From positions 15,088,040 through 15,152,039 of the forward strand of contig OZ022579.1 of NCBI GenBank assembly GCA_963669155.1: a stretch of DNA of 64,000 nt, read 5' to 3'. Both the position numbers and the translations under genes were made by a program. The notes below the pieces were generated by a model, which ran no database searches, was not told the DNA's origin, and saw nothing but the letters and a program-made list of their open reading frames with translations. Source of the DNA: Arbacia lixula. Lineage: Eukaryota; Echinodermata; Echinoidea; Arbacioida; Arbaciidae. Positions 43,601-55,600 of this stretch are shown piece after piece; position 1 is the stretch's first letter, and the number at the start of each line of letters is the position of its first letter.

Positions 43601-46600
43601 TAGTACATTTTCATGTTTTTTTTTTTTTTTTTTTTTTTTTTTGGGGGGGGGGGGTGCGGGATCACTAAGCTATTATTCTCAATACAATTATTTTTAAATT
43701 ATAGTAGGAGTCGTAGGGGTGGTGGGAGTATTAGGATAATAGTGGGAGTTTTAGGTGTGGTAGAATGGTACAGTGGTAGGTTTTGCTGGTAGGAGTGGAA
43801 GGTCTTGTGGGTGTATTATGTGTCGTACAAGGTGGTAGGTGTGGTGGGAGTTGATATTTGTGTGGTAGGATATGTGGTAGGAGTGGTAAGTGTGATGGGT
43901 GTTATATGTGTGGTAAGATACGTCTTAGGAGTGGTACGAATGATAGGGATGGTGGTAGGCGTTGTGGGTGTGGTAGAATGGGAGGGCAAGTGAGTGCAAG
44001 TAAATAACATTATTCAGCCTTAGATGTATATATGTCTCATCTGAAAATATATTCTATTATATTCCACATACTAAGAATGTTGCTATATGATTGGTCAAGA
44101 GTTGATCACGTAATGAAGCGTAGTTTTTCCCATCTGATCACCTGAGAAGAAAAGTTCGTTACACTGTAGGTGATAGTACATTTTTGAGAAGAAAAGTTCG
44201 TTACACTCTAGGTGATAGTACTTTTTGGTTTCGCTGATCTTTTCACTTTTCACAGTCCTAACGCGTGATCAATATTTTGAGTACGCGCGAAATAAAAGTG
44301 CGTAGCTCGGACTATCGGCGCAGACGACACCGTGGTGCGCGTTAAAATTTTTGATTATAGCGCGCTGCGCCGCGGGCGTACGTACAAAGCAGTGCAAGCC
44401 TTCCATTTCCCCCACACAGTATTTCACCAAAGCAAGTGTGCAATTCTCTACCACCTCGTACCAAAATTGACCTAGAATTTCACTTTCCTGTGATTTATTA
44501 GAGTTATGAAGAGTATTCTCGGAGGATGTATGTTCTCACCGATACCGCACAGGTAAGAGAATTTCGATTACTTCTTGCTTTTCCGTCAAAATCTTACAAA
44601 TTAGCGTCACTATGTCATAGTGTTCGTTGGAATTTGTAGAGTCTATATAGCAACGTGTACAAAGTCAATTTGCTTCCGGGTTTCGGAGCGTCGCGTGAAT
44701 ATGTAGCCGCACCGACACGAACGCTTTTGTACGTTAAATTGTCATATATTTTATAGATTGTTGGTATCAGATGTGGAATATAAAGCAAATAATCAACTTT
44801 TGGTTTCAGGCAATGAGACGAACTATCACTTCCTCGGCGATCTGAATGTATACGCTATCTTTCCTCAGCTAAAAGCTTCGGAAAGATAGCTACATCCAGA
44901 TCGCCTCGGAAGTGATATTTCATCCCATTACCTTCACCGACGTTGATTATTTGCTTACTATCCTCGTGTTGGTGGATACCTGATGAGCATGTTTGTCCTG
45001 TGAAGCAGTCTGGACACACACAGCTGAACGCCACGCAAGATCCAGGCTCCTGCACACACGTCCCTCCATTGGAGCAGGGGTTGGTATCACATGGATCCGA
45101 TACTTAGATGAGTGCCAAAATGAAAAAATATAGACAAAATACAGGATTGATACCATGTGAAAGTGGTTGTACCATAAAACCTGCACATAAAGACTGCTCA
45201 AGGGAATCAAGAAATGTGGTTTGTATAATAACATGGTCTTTAAGTACAGTTTACTTAGATACATGTTTGAATTTAAAAAAAATTACTATCAGAACAAAAA
45301 TATTTTCTGTTTTAGTTAAAATACAGTATTTGAAACCGTCAATACAGTTATTTTCTAAAATTCTGGTGACTATTTAGCAACGTTAAGCATACATAGGTTT
45401 TACATTAAGTTGCATATAAGAGATGTCATAATTTCTTAATTTGTGAGATTATAGGATTGTTCTCAATTAGCATATTCTTATTCACTGAAAGAACTAAGAA
45501 CAGTGACAGAAAATTGTCGTTTATACACATTTTTCATTTTTCATAGTGTTTTATGATGGTCCTGAAAATCAAATTAGACATACTTCGGAAAACATAAAGA
45601 ACCTTCACATATTGTCTCCAATATCTATGACAATTATATTACATGTAGTAATTATGATAGCTGCACCTAAGTAAAATGACTTCTGAACAGCAAAAGAAAA
45701 TGATGTTGCCATAGAAATTACTTGATTTTCTTACATATTTGGCATTCGGTGCCTATGAAGCAGCCAGGACAGCTGCAGGTGTGCGCCGTACAGGAACCAG
45801 TGACTCTGTTGCAGGTTCCTCCATTCAGACAGGGAGATGGTGCACATGGGTCAATCACTAAAAGAGAGAGAGAGAAACAAGTCAATAGAAATGTATGTCT
45901 TACACGAGGGAAGTCACCCTGAATACCACAGCTAAACAGTGGAGTCAAAAGATTAAGCAATGAATTACAAGAGGAAAGTCACCCTGAATACCACAGCTAA
46001 ACAGTGGAGTCAAAGGGTTAAACAATGTCTTACAAGAGGAAAAGTCACCCTGAATACTACAGCTAAACAGTGGAGTCAAAGTGTTAAACAATGTCTTACA
46101 AGATTAAAGTCTCCTTGAATACCACAGCTAGACAATGTAGTCAAATGGTTAAACAATGTCTCATGAGAGGAGATTCACCCTGAATACCACAGCGAGTCAA
46201 AGGGCTAATTAATATCTTACCAAGAGAAAGGTCACCATGAATAACAGAACGTGAGAGTGTTATAAATTTGTGTTAGTTATACATGTAGCCATGCAGTCTA
46301 TGTGTTTGTGAAATTCCTCCTTGGTGAAATCAACATTGAGCATTGTACTGCCTAGAAGATTCTAGAATTTGGGAGAGCTGTTATTTACATAGAAAAATGT
46401 AACTATCCTAAGCTAATTAGCATAATAAAGGAGGCATTGACTGAGTGTGCTGGTGGAGTTCAGTGACCTTTTGGGCCAGTGAGAGTAGTGGATCCAGTAA
46501 AATCTAGAACATGCCATTATGTTTTGTCATGTTTGCAAGCATGGATAAAACTTTACAAGTGTACAGATTTATATACATCAGTCGTTTTAGACAAGAGTTC

Positions 46601-49600
46601 ATAGTTTCTGTCATCTTAGCTCCAGTCACCTACATTTTAGCGTTTATTGTGACCTTGGCTCGATACACACTTGTGGATTTATATGGGAATTTCTCTGTGT
46701 GGAAAGTTACCTGCCTGTTGGATAGTGCTTATGAGATCCTGCTTGAGAAAACCTTACACTCTATGGATTAATATTTGACCATAATCTGCGGCAAATGGGA
46801 CTAACATGTGAGAGGTGTGAAGTTACACTGAACATTGTTTTCATTTGGGATTTCTGCTACATCTTGCTGCTCTGCAAATGTGACATGATACAAGTCATAC
46901 CTGCTTTTCAGCCGTACAACATTGGATCAATATAGCATCATAATGCAGAAATACTGGATTGGATTAGCAACTGGACCATCAACTGGAGCCATGGATTCAT
47001 TCGACTACAGTATCTTCTAGCATTGTGAGCTAGCATCTACATGTACGTAGAGTAAGTAAGTGATGAAACATTTGTGAAAGTTTAATTGTATGTCTTGATC
47101 TTAAAGGGGAAATACCCCATATAATAACACATAAATTAGATATTGGTGTCATTTTGTATGATCATTTCGGTTGTGAATTGATTGTAACACAAGTTTGAAG
47201 CAAATATGGCTAACAGTTGTAAAGATATTGCCTAAACAGATTCGGGACGGACGGATGGACTGACGGACAACCCAAAAACACAGTGCCTCCGGCCACTATG
47301 TGGCAGAGGCATAAAAACCTTGAGATTTTGAATAATTACAAACTTGCTTACCTTGATCACAGAGGGATCCCTCAAAACACCCCTGACAGGTACAGGAGAA
47401 GTCTACGCAGGAACCTGGGGTCCTTGAACAGAAGGCTGAGTTCTGACAGGGGTTGGGTGAACACTGGTCAATGGCTGTAATCAAAGAAAATGAAATGACA
47501 CATACAAGATGACCGTAGTAGTTGTTTCACCTGCTGTCTTCAAAGTCTCCGACTCTGTTTCCTTTGTAGATAAGGACACAATTCTTGACTTGACAAATCG
47601 CCTGATCAAAGAACAGGCACTGCCCTTCAAGCATCGATGGACTATAGTACAGTAAGAAAGTACATGCTAGCTTTGGAATTTTCAATATGGCACAAAATGT
47701 TTAATTGAGCCTCACATGGGTGACTAGTTTTCATAATATCTATTCAACATAATGTCAGGCATAGAGTGGGAAAATAGAAACATATATATATATATTTTTA
47801 TAATTGACTAAACTTGGTCCTTTTGCTGGTTAAGTGTTTTTTCTGTAGGCATATCACATCTAATAATACATGTGACAGGTCCATGCTAATATCTTTTACA
47901 CACGTATTGAATGATTTTCACTTTTGTTTCCATTCATACTGCTTTTCTTTTAAATATTGAAATCACAACTCCCCTTGTGGTCGCTAGAATATATTCTGTG
48001 ATCATTAAAGCCTCGGGAACAAAACATAGATTTTAGAACCAATGATTGGCAAAATCAAATAATTATTTTACACCACTCACAAATAATCCATGTATCATTC
48101 ACTTACCCACTGAACAGGCAATTCCTTCAAAGCAGCCGTCACATTGGCATGAAAACAGACTGCACTCATTGGGGTCCTGTATACACGTCCCTCCATTGTT
48201 GCAGGGGTTTGCAAGGCAGGGGTCAATTACTGCATGGGGAAAAATGTTGCTTTATAAATACAAATCTAATACATTTTATTGTTACTAATGAGCAATCTAC
48301 TTATTTCTAGACAAAAAAACCCCCCACCTGTCTGGACGGATTACACTTACTTGCCGAATTCTTTTATTACACCTAGATCAACCACGACAGTGATTTTATA
48401 ACACAGTATTGTACACCACACATATTCACACTATCCTCGGTAGATTGTTTCATTGCAAAGATTCACAAGTACAATTCTATTAGAAATAGCAAAATGAAAC
48501 AATCGTGTGAAGAACTGGTTACAATAATCGAATGCAATCATTATACAAAACTAAAAGAATTGCTATCTAACCTTACGCCTTCAGACCTTGATATGAAGCT
48601 CTTCCAGGAAGATTCTGCACTGCTATTTTTATATGCTCACATTAAAAAAGGGAAACATAATTTACATTGATTATTCCACTTCACTGACACACTTACCCTT
48701 AACTAGAGCTATAAAGTCATCTACTCATTGCTGTTCTTAGTTTGACACCCATTGATTTATATCAGTTATCGATGCATGCAATCACTCAGTTTGCAGGCAC
48801 AAACCCTTGTCAGTCAGTCAATCAATCAGTGACTCTGAAAAGCAAAGGCTAGATTATATATTTTTTTCTCCATCCTTCCCAATAATTGTATATCAGCTCT
48901 AGTCTTAATGCCAGGTGCTTATTTTCATGGTGTCCCAATAGGGTCTCTTCCTGCAGACTATCACTTACTTATGTGGCAAACTGATCCAATAACGCAGGGA
49001 GGGCAGGTGCATATAGGTGAGAAGCAGTCTTCGGAGGACATGCATGTACCACCATTCATACATTGAACTTCACTGCATGGGTTCCTCACTGGATAGAGAG
49101 GAAATGAAACAAGCAGTACAATAAGAGAATATGGTTTTGATGGAGGAGGAGACGGGTTGTATCGAAAGAAAGGGAGAATGCACAAGAGGGAGATAGAATG
49201 CACAAGAAGAGTAGGACCGGAAAAAGGGAAAGCAGAACAGGAAAGGAGAGAGGGGATGAAAGAAGATGAGTTTAATGAAAATGAATAAAAGGGAAATATT
49301 ATGAGAGAAAGAGGACAGAAAAGGGGAAAGCAGGACATTAAAAGAAGAGAGGAAAGAAGAAAATTGATGAGCAGGACATAGATGACAAACAACAATATTT
49401 AAGCAAGTAACAGAGAAAACAATAGGATGGGTAAACTTGAAACAGCATAGCAGGAGAGAGAGAGCATCAGTTTGATATATGCATCCTTGAAACATCTTCA
49501 CGATGTACATACTTCAATGTCTTTAAAAACAATCTAGTTTTCCTACAATTTTTATGAGCATATTCTATGTGTAAAATCAAACATCACATCAAAACATGTC

Positions 49601-52600
49601 AATCATAAATTCCTGTAGAATTGAGACGAGTTATCAACTCTCATTTATCACTTTAAAAAATTACAAGAATTTATTTTAAAAAAATATGTAATTCAATAGC
49701 ATTGTTTGACAAGCATTTGGACTGAACATTGACCTGATATGAAACTTACAAATGTCACAGTTGGTGCCTGTGTAACAGGATGGACAGGAACAGGAGTAGC
49801 TGCTGCAGAAGTTGTTGCACGTCCCTCCATTCTGGCAGGGACTGCTGCTACATTGATCAACGACTGGATAACAAGAATTGACCAATGAAAGGAATATGTC
49901 AATATCACAATGGAAATATTAATCATATGAGAGTACACCTAGCTGATGAAAGGTTCTACAGATCATTTTTTGCCCATTTCCTTTTGAAGTGTGTCCTTAG
50001 AGAGACAAAATTCTTGAGATGAACACTTCAGAAGCATGTTAGAAACAATGCTCTATCTCTTTATAGCGACTACCCAGAATGTTTAAAGACAAATGTGCTG
50101 CAATATGTTCTATAAATTATAAACACGATAGCATGTGTCCAAAATGTTCATAATTTCTATCCAGTGTAGTAAAAAAATGTTGAAATGCATGACTACGTAC
50201 AAGCTCCAACTCCTTTCCCCCCTTTCATGTCATTGAATTATAACACACTACCATGCCTTAAAAATCCCATTGACTCACTCCACACCTCAATGTCAATGGT
50301 ACTGAGAGGGTCAAACGATGTCCAATATAAGGAAAGAGAGCTGTATTCACCTATCTCACACCTGTCCCCTGTCCAGCAGTTTGAGCACACACAGCTGTAT
50401 GACGGGCAGCCATTGAGGCAAAAGCCACCATTCTCACAAGGGCTGGATGCACAGAAGTCAATCCCTGTGAAAAAAAAAAAGAAGAAGCATGATACACAAC
50501 ATATAACAGTTTACATATTTGAGCTGTGCTGTAGTGCTAATGTACATTATAGGTTCATGTCCAATGATACCATATTGAAGTATTGATTACAGTAAAATAT
50601 GTTTTAATGTGCCAAGATGCATCAATGCACAGTTAATACGCATAAATCCCCAAAAGAAGCGTGTGGTCTGTCACACAAATGTTTAATCTACATTGATTGA
50701 GTGAAAGATAGAGATAGTGCTAGATTTACTGTTAAAAGTGCTTATATAGAAAAGCACTTCATATGAAGATTGAATCATTTCTTCTTGTGCATAATACGAT
50801 GACTAACAATACATCTAATTGAACATTATAGTAAAGTATTGTAAGTACAAATATAATTAAAGGTACAACCCACTGCAACAAGTTGTAGGTATATATCACA
50901 CTCTTTCCACAAATTATAAGAAGTTCCTCACCTTCTTTCTCTGTATCCTCCACCATCATTACCTCTTTTGTTTTCTTTCCTTCCTCTTCTGCTACATTCA
51001 TCTCTCTCATTCTCTCTCTCTTTCTTTCACTTGTCTCCTCCACTATTGTCATCTCTTGCTGTCTTGTTCTCTTTTATTGGATCAGCTTACCTGTTTCACA
51101 TAGCGGGCCAGTGTGACAGGGCCCACAGGCGCATTGTATTCCCCCACAGTCGGCATTTTGAACACAGGTAGCTCCATTTTGACAGGTGTTGGCAGTAGAA
51201 CACAGGTCCACGGCTGAAAAAAAGACATAAGGTCATACTTCAGATGTGTGTGGATACATGTTTGTTCTTATTCATAGCTCATATTCCATGGTATCTATTA
51301 TTATCGTATATTATATGGTATCCATTCTTAATTCATATGTATGATATCCATTCTAATTTCACATTATATGGTATATATTTTAAATTGATATTATACAGTA
51401 TTTATTCTAATCTTACATTATATGGTATTCATTTTAACCCATATTATTCTTTTGAAATTCTTACTTCAAACTAATCTTAACATGAACTTGACTATTTCCC
51501 TCTTTCAATCTTTCTCTCTTACGTGTCTGGCAGTCCTGGCCAATCCAGCAGCTGGGGCAGTCACAGGTGTAGAGGTTGCAGTTCCCTGGTACCGGCTGGC
51601 ACAAGCCCCCAGACTCACACGGGTTAGGGGAGCATGGGTCCAGCTCTGTAGGGGTAGATAGAAAGAATTACAGACCTGTCATGGCATGCATGTTTGTGAC
51701 AATGCTGTTTGTCATCATGACAATTTTCTTGCCTTACTGACATCACAGTGAGCATAATGGGCATATAGTTTTAATTTCACGATAGGCTTACATGAGTTAA
51801 TGGTCAGAAAGAAGGCATCTGATATCACAGTAATGAAAATTTTTAGTTTCAATATGTAATGGCTACAAAACACAAAACATCTGATCTGGGCCCCATTGCA
51901 TAAAACTTAAATTAATGGTAATTCTGATATCAATGGTAACTACTACTTGAAAGCCAATGAAATTCATGGTTTCCATGGAAATTGCCATTGATAGCAATGT
52001 TAAACCACCAATGGTAAGTTTTATGCAATGGGGCCCCATATATCATGACATGGGAAGAGATATAATCCTTTGCTAGAGTTACTGACCAACATCACAGATG
52101 TCTCCTGTGAAGCAGCTAGTGCACTGACAGAAGAAGTCCAGACAGTTAGAGGCAGATTGTAGACACACACCACCATTTAGACACGGTTGGGTGCTGCAGG
52201 CGCTCACCACTGAAATCAAACACAGAAAATTAACCTCACTAAATGACATTATAAACCATGCAGCTGTATCTTACATGAAAAGAATTTTCACTGAATACAC
52301 AAGTCATACCTAAACAGTATCAACGCAAAATAGGGAAAAGCAGTATTATTCACATATGGTTCCAGAGCTATCCACTCTAGGCATCACAATCTTATCAAGA
52401 TTAACCTGGATTTTAATTCCATTTATTTATGCTAGCATTGTTATGCATACATATTTGTATATTCATGAAATACTCTACCCTATACAAACAATGGATGCTA
52501 GGGATAGTACTCTGAATAATATTCAACTTAAATTTCCAATTAGGTCACCCTTTTGGTGATAATACATTTTCCTGAAAAATGCTCTACCATATACAAACAA

Positions 52601-55600
52601 TGCTAACATAGGCAATTCTTCTTTACCTGGGCTCCACCCACTTTTCAAATATTGTAGCAATTCAATTTTCTGTTTAATAGGTTAATGCTGTAGTTATCAT
52701 TACACATCTGCAAACACTATCCAGTTCAAATCTATCCATTTTGCAGCTGAGCAGGTTAGTTTTTTATTTTTCTTTCTGGGTAACCATAGCGACATTCAAC
52801 ATCAGCTGTGTTAATTTCCCATTTAGGTATAATAACCACATTCCTGTGAGCCAAAAGTAGGTTATGTTGCTGTTCAGAAGTATGTTAAATAGTTATGAGA
52901 ATATCTTAAAGCTCATTGTTATTGAATTGTTTTTATATCTCTTATCATAAAAGCAGTTAAGACTAACATAGAACATAACATTTACATATAAAAACTAGTT
53001 ACATCCAAGTGGTAAACAAAGAAACACTAAATATATTTCATGAAAATGAGGAATCAATGAAGAAGTCTTACTTTGGGTTCGCCCCAAACAGGACAAAAAC
53101 TAGCAGTTCTGTGTCATACGGCTTTGAATGATTTGATTTGGAGTTTAACTATCTCTGTCCCATATGCAATAATAATCCAGTTAATAGTTACATCATGGTC
53201 GGACACTCCACTGAATCAAGAATGACTAGGGATTTGATTGTGAAGCTGTGTAGGTGTGTTATTTTACAGCGTGCCCAAACCAACAACAGAAATAGGGGCA
53301 CATGGTGGAATGTTCTTTCATTACCTTCTCAGAGCTGAATCGCTGTTGTCATATGCATTATAATGGTTACAATGTGGTCCACTATCTATGGAATTTCCAT
53401 TTTACTCTGTGAGTGGTACAATTGGCCCGAGGTCATTCGTTCCAGTAATAGCTTGCTCATGCACACATTGCAACCATGAACTCGCTTATTGTGTTCCAAT
53501 TTGCATGGGATATCAGTGGTTTGTGCTGAGAGGGCTCACACAATTTATTGTATTAGTATGTAGAGACTCACTGGTTCCACAGTTGTCCCCCTCATAACAC
53601 TCAGTGCACTGACACTGCCTGGAGGTGCAGTCCAAGGGGACACAGGTTGCCCCATTCAGACAGGCCATCGTCTGACAGGGGTCCAGTACTATATAAAGAG
53701 GGAGATTGAATATAGGCAGTAAATTAGGCATCTTTTAAATGAGCTGTTTCCATAATACATTCACAACTCTCCCCCTAGTAATGGGTTATCACATTCATCT
53801 GTATTTAGTACTTCAATTTCAGTGGGTGGAACACACTTCAAATGTATTAGTTGTTGCTACTTGGACAAACATCAGACAATCAGATATCAGACATATATAT
53901 CTAAACTTCGCATACATAACAAAAATGGTCTATTCATATTGGGCGACATTATTTTTTCTTTAAATACCTTATAACTTTGCATGTATGATTCATGATATCA
54001 ATAGTACAATGCTCTTAGTAAAATTCAATAATGGAAGAATGACACACATTTAAAAGAAAGTGAAAAAAAGAAAAAACTCAGAATGGCCAAAAAGGAAAAA
54101 CAGTTACCAATACATAATAGATCATTTTAAAAAGTTCTCAATCTGTTGCAGACAGAGAGTAACATCCAGCAAGTTATTTTGATTGAGAGACAAACATGCA
54201 CTTACGTGTCTGACAGAAATCTCCAACATAGCAGCTAGTACACTGGCAGGTATACCTATCACAGAATCCACTGGTGGGTAGGCATGCTGCTCCATTTAAG
54301 CATTCATTGTTCAGGCATGGATCGATCACTGCAAGACAAGCGTTGCAATTTCTCATGATCATTTCCTTGAAACTTCACTCTGTATGTAAGGGAAATATGC
54401 CTCACATCCTACATATCCTATGGACTGGTACTAATCTAATTTAATCTAAAATCAAACTGATGAAATGAGAGAGAAATTTACTCTAATAAAATGGTTTTAG
54501 GATCTACACACTTCAGATAATTTCTCATTAACAGCGTTCGATACAAGAACAAATATACACTTTTCTGATAATTGGGAATGTCCCTCAGACCAGTTCATAT
54601 TTATGTACTAGAGCCCCTCAAAACAGTATATATTTGGTTATTATATCACTCATACCTAGCTCTCACAATGCATTTTGCGATGGCTGGACACAATACTATA
54701 TCACGGCCGAGATATATCCAAACCAGCTAGCTCATGGCTACGCGTGTCACGTGTGCGCTTCTGTCTCAGTGTCGCGTAATTAGCAACTGTTGGTAGGCAA
54801 CCATGTAAATACTGCACTGCCAATACATACCTACAGTACTATGCAAGACAGCTGGCTGCGTGCGCACATGTACGCACATACACTAGTACGTGATATCAAC
54901 AAAATTTGTGCGTTTGTAATATAAGGCCAGAAACATGATGAACATAATGAAACTGCGCTACCTTTTGCTTACCTAATTTTCAATAAAATATTTTTTTATT
55001 TTGTCATTGTTGATGAGTGCTATAAAACAACCAATGTGCTGCTATGAACTGGTCAATCTATTACCTTGATGGGGTCGAAATGACCATTACCCTCGGCTAT
55101 AAACCCTTGGGTAATGGTCATTTCGCCCCACGTCGTTGATAGATTTGCCAGGTCATAGCAGCACATAGGTTAGCTTTATACTATTGCATGATACTTACTC
55201 TGATCACAGAGGAGGCCAGAGAAGCAGCCTTGGCACTGACATGTGTAGTCTACGCACGACCCAGGCACAGCCTCACACACAGCTCCATTCTCACACTGGT
55301 GTGTCTCACAAGCATCAATGACTAAGAAAATAGTTTTTTTAATTATAGAAATTCAATCATTATGAATGTTATACATTAAGCATTTCAATAGAAGACAATC
55401 TAAAGAAAATATCATTCATTCAATACAGTAGTGATATATATAAGGATATCTGGGATGCAACACAAGGGATGACATGGTAGGATGGAGGGCTATAAAGCAG
55501 AAACCATAATACTGATTTGACAAATGGACACATACATGTATTATATGCATCATTGAAAAAGATTTAAGGAAATATATAGTGGATCCAAATAATGAAGGCC

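Noticed and set aside
43231-44979. A missed EGF exon in the largest intron
   Set aside because: No NGG/CxC signature in any minus-strand frame; the space is filled by low-complexity repeats, a CpG-dense patch and a foldback.
45895-46260. CRISPR-like array
   Set aside because: Whole 65-bp units repeat with no unique spacers, and the genome is eukaryotic; this is a minisatellite.
46511-46771. 86-codon hydrophobic plus-strand frame as a small membrane protein
   Set aside because: No support beyond chance openness; no promoter, splice or repeat context.
48961-49395. 144-codon minus-strand frame extending E19 upstream
   Set aside because: The extension is translation of the pyrimidine-rich intron (Phe/Leu/Ser-rich). 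A proper acceptor lies at plus 49089-49090, and the phase and length of E19 fit the array only with that boundary.
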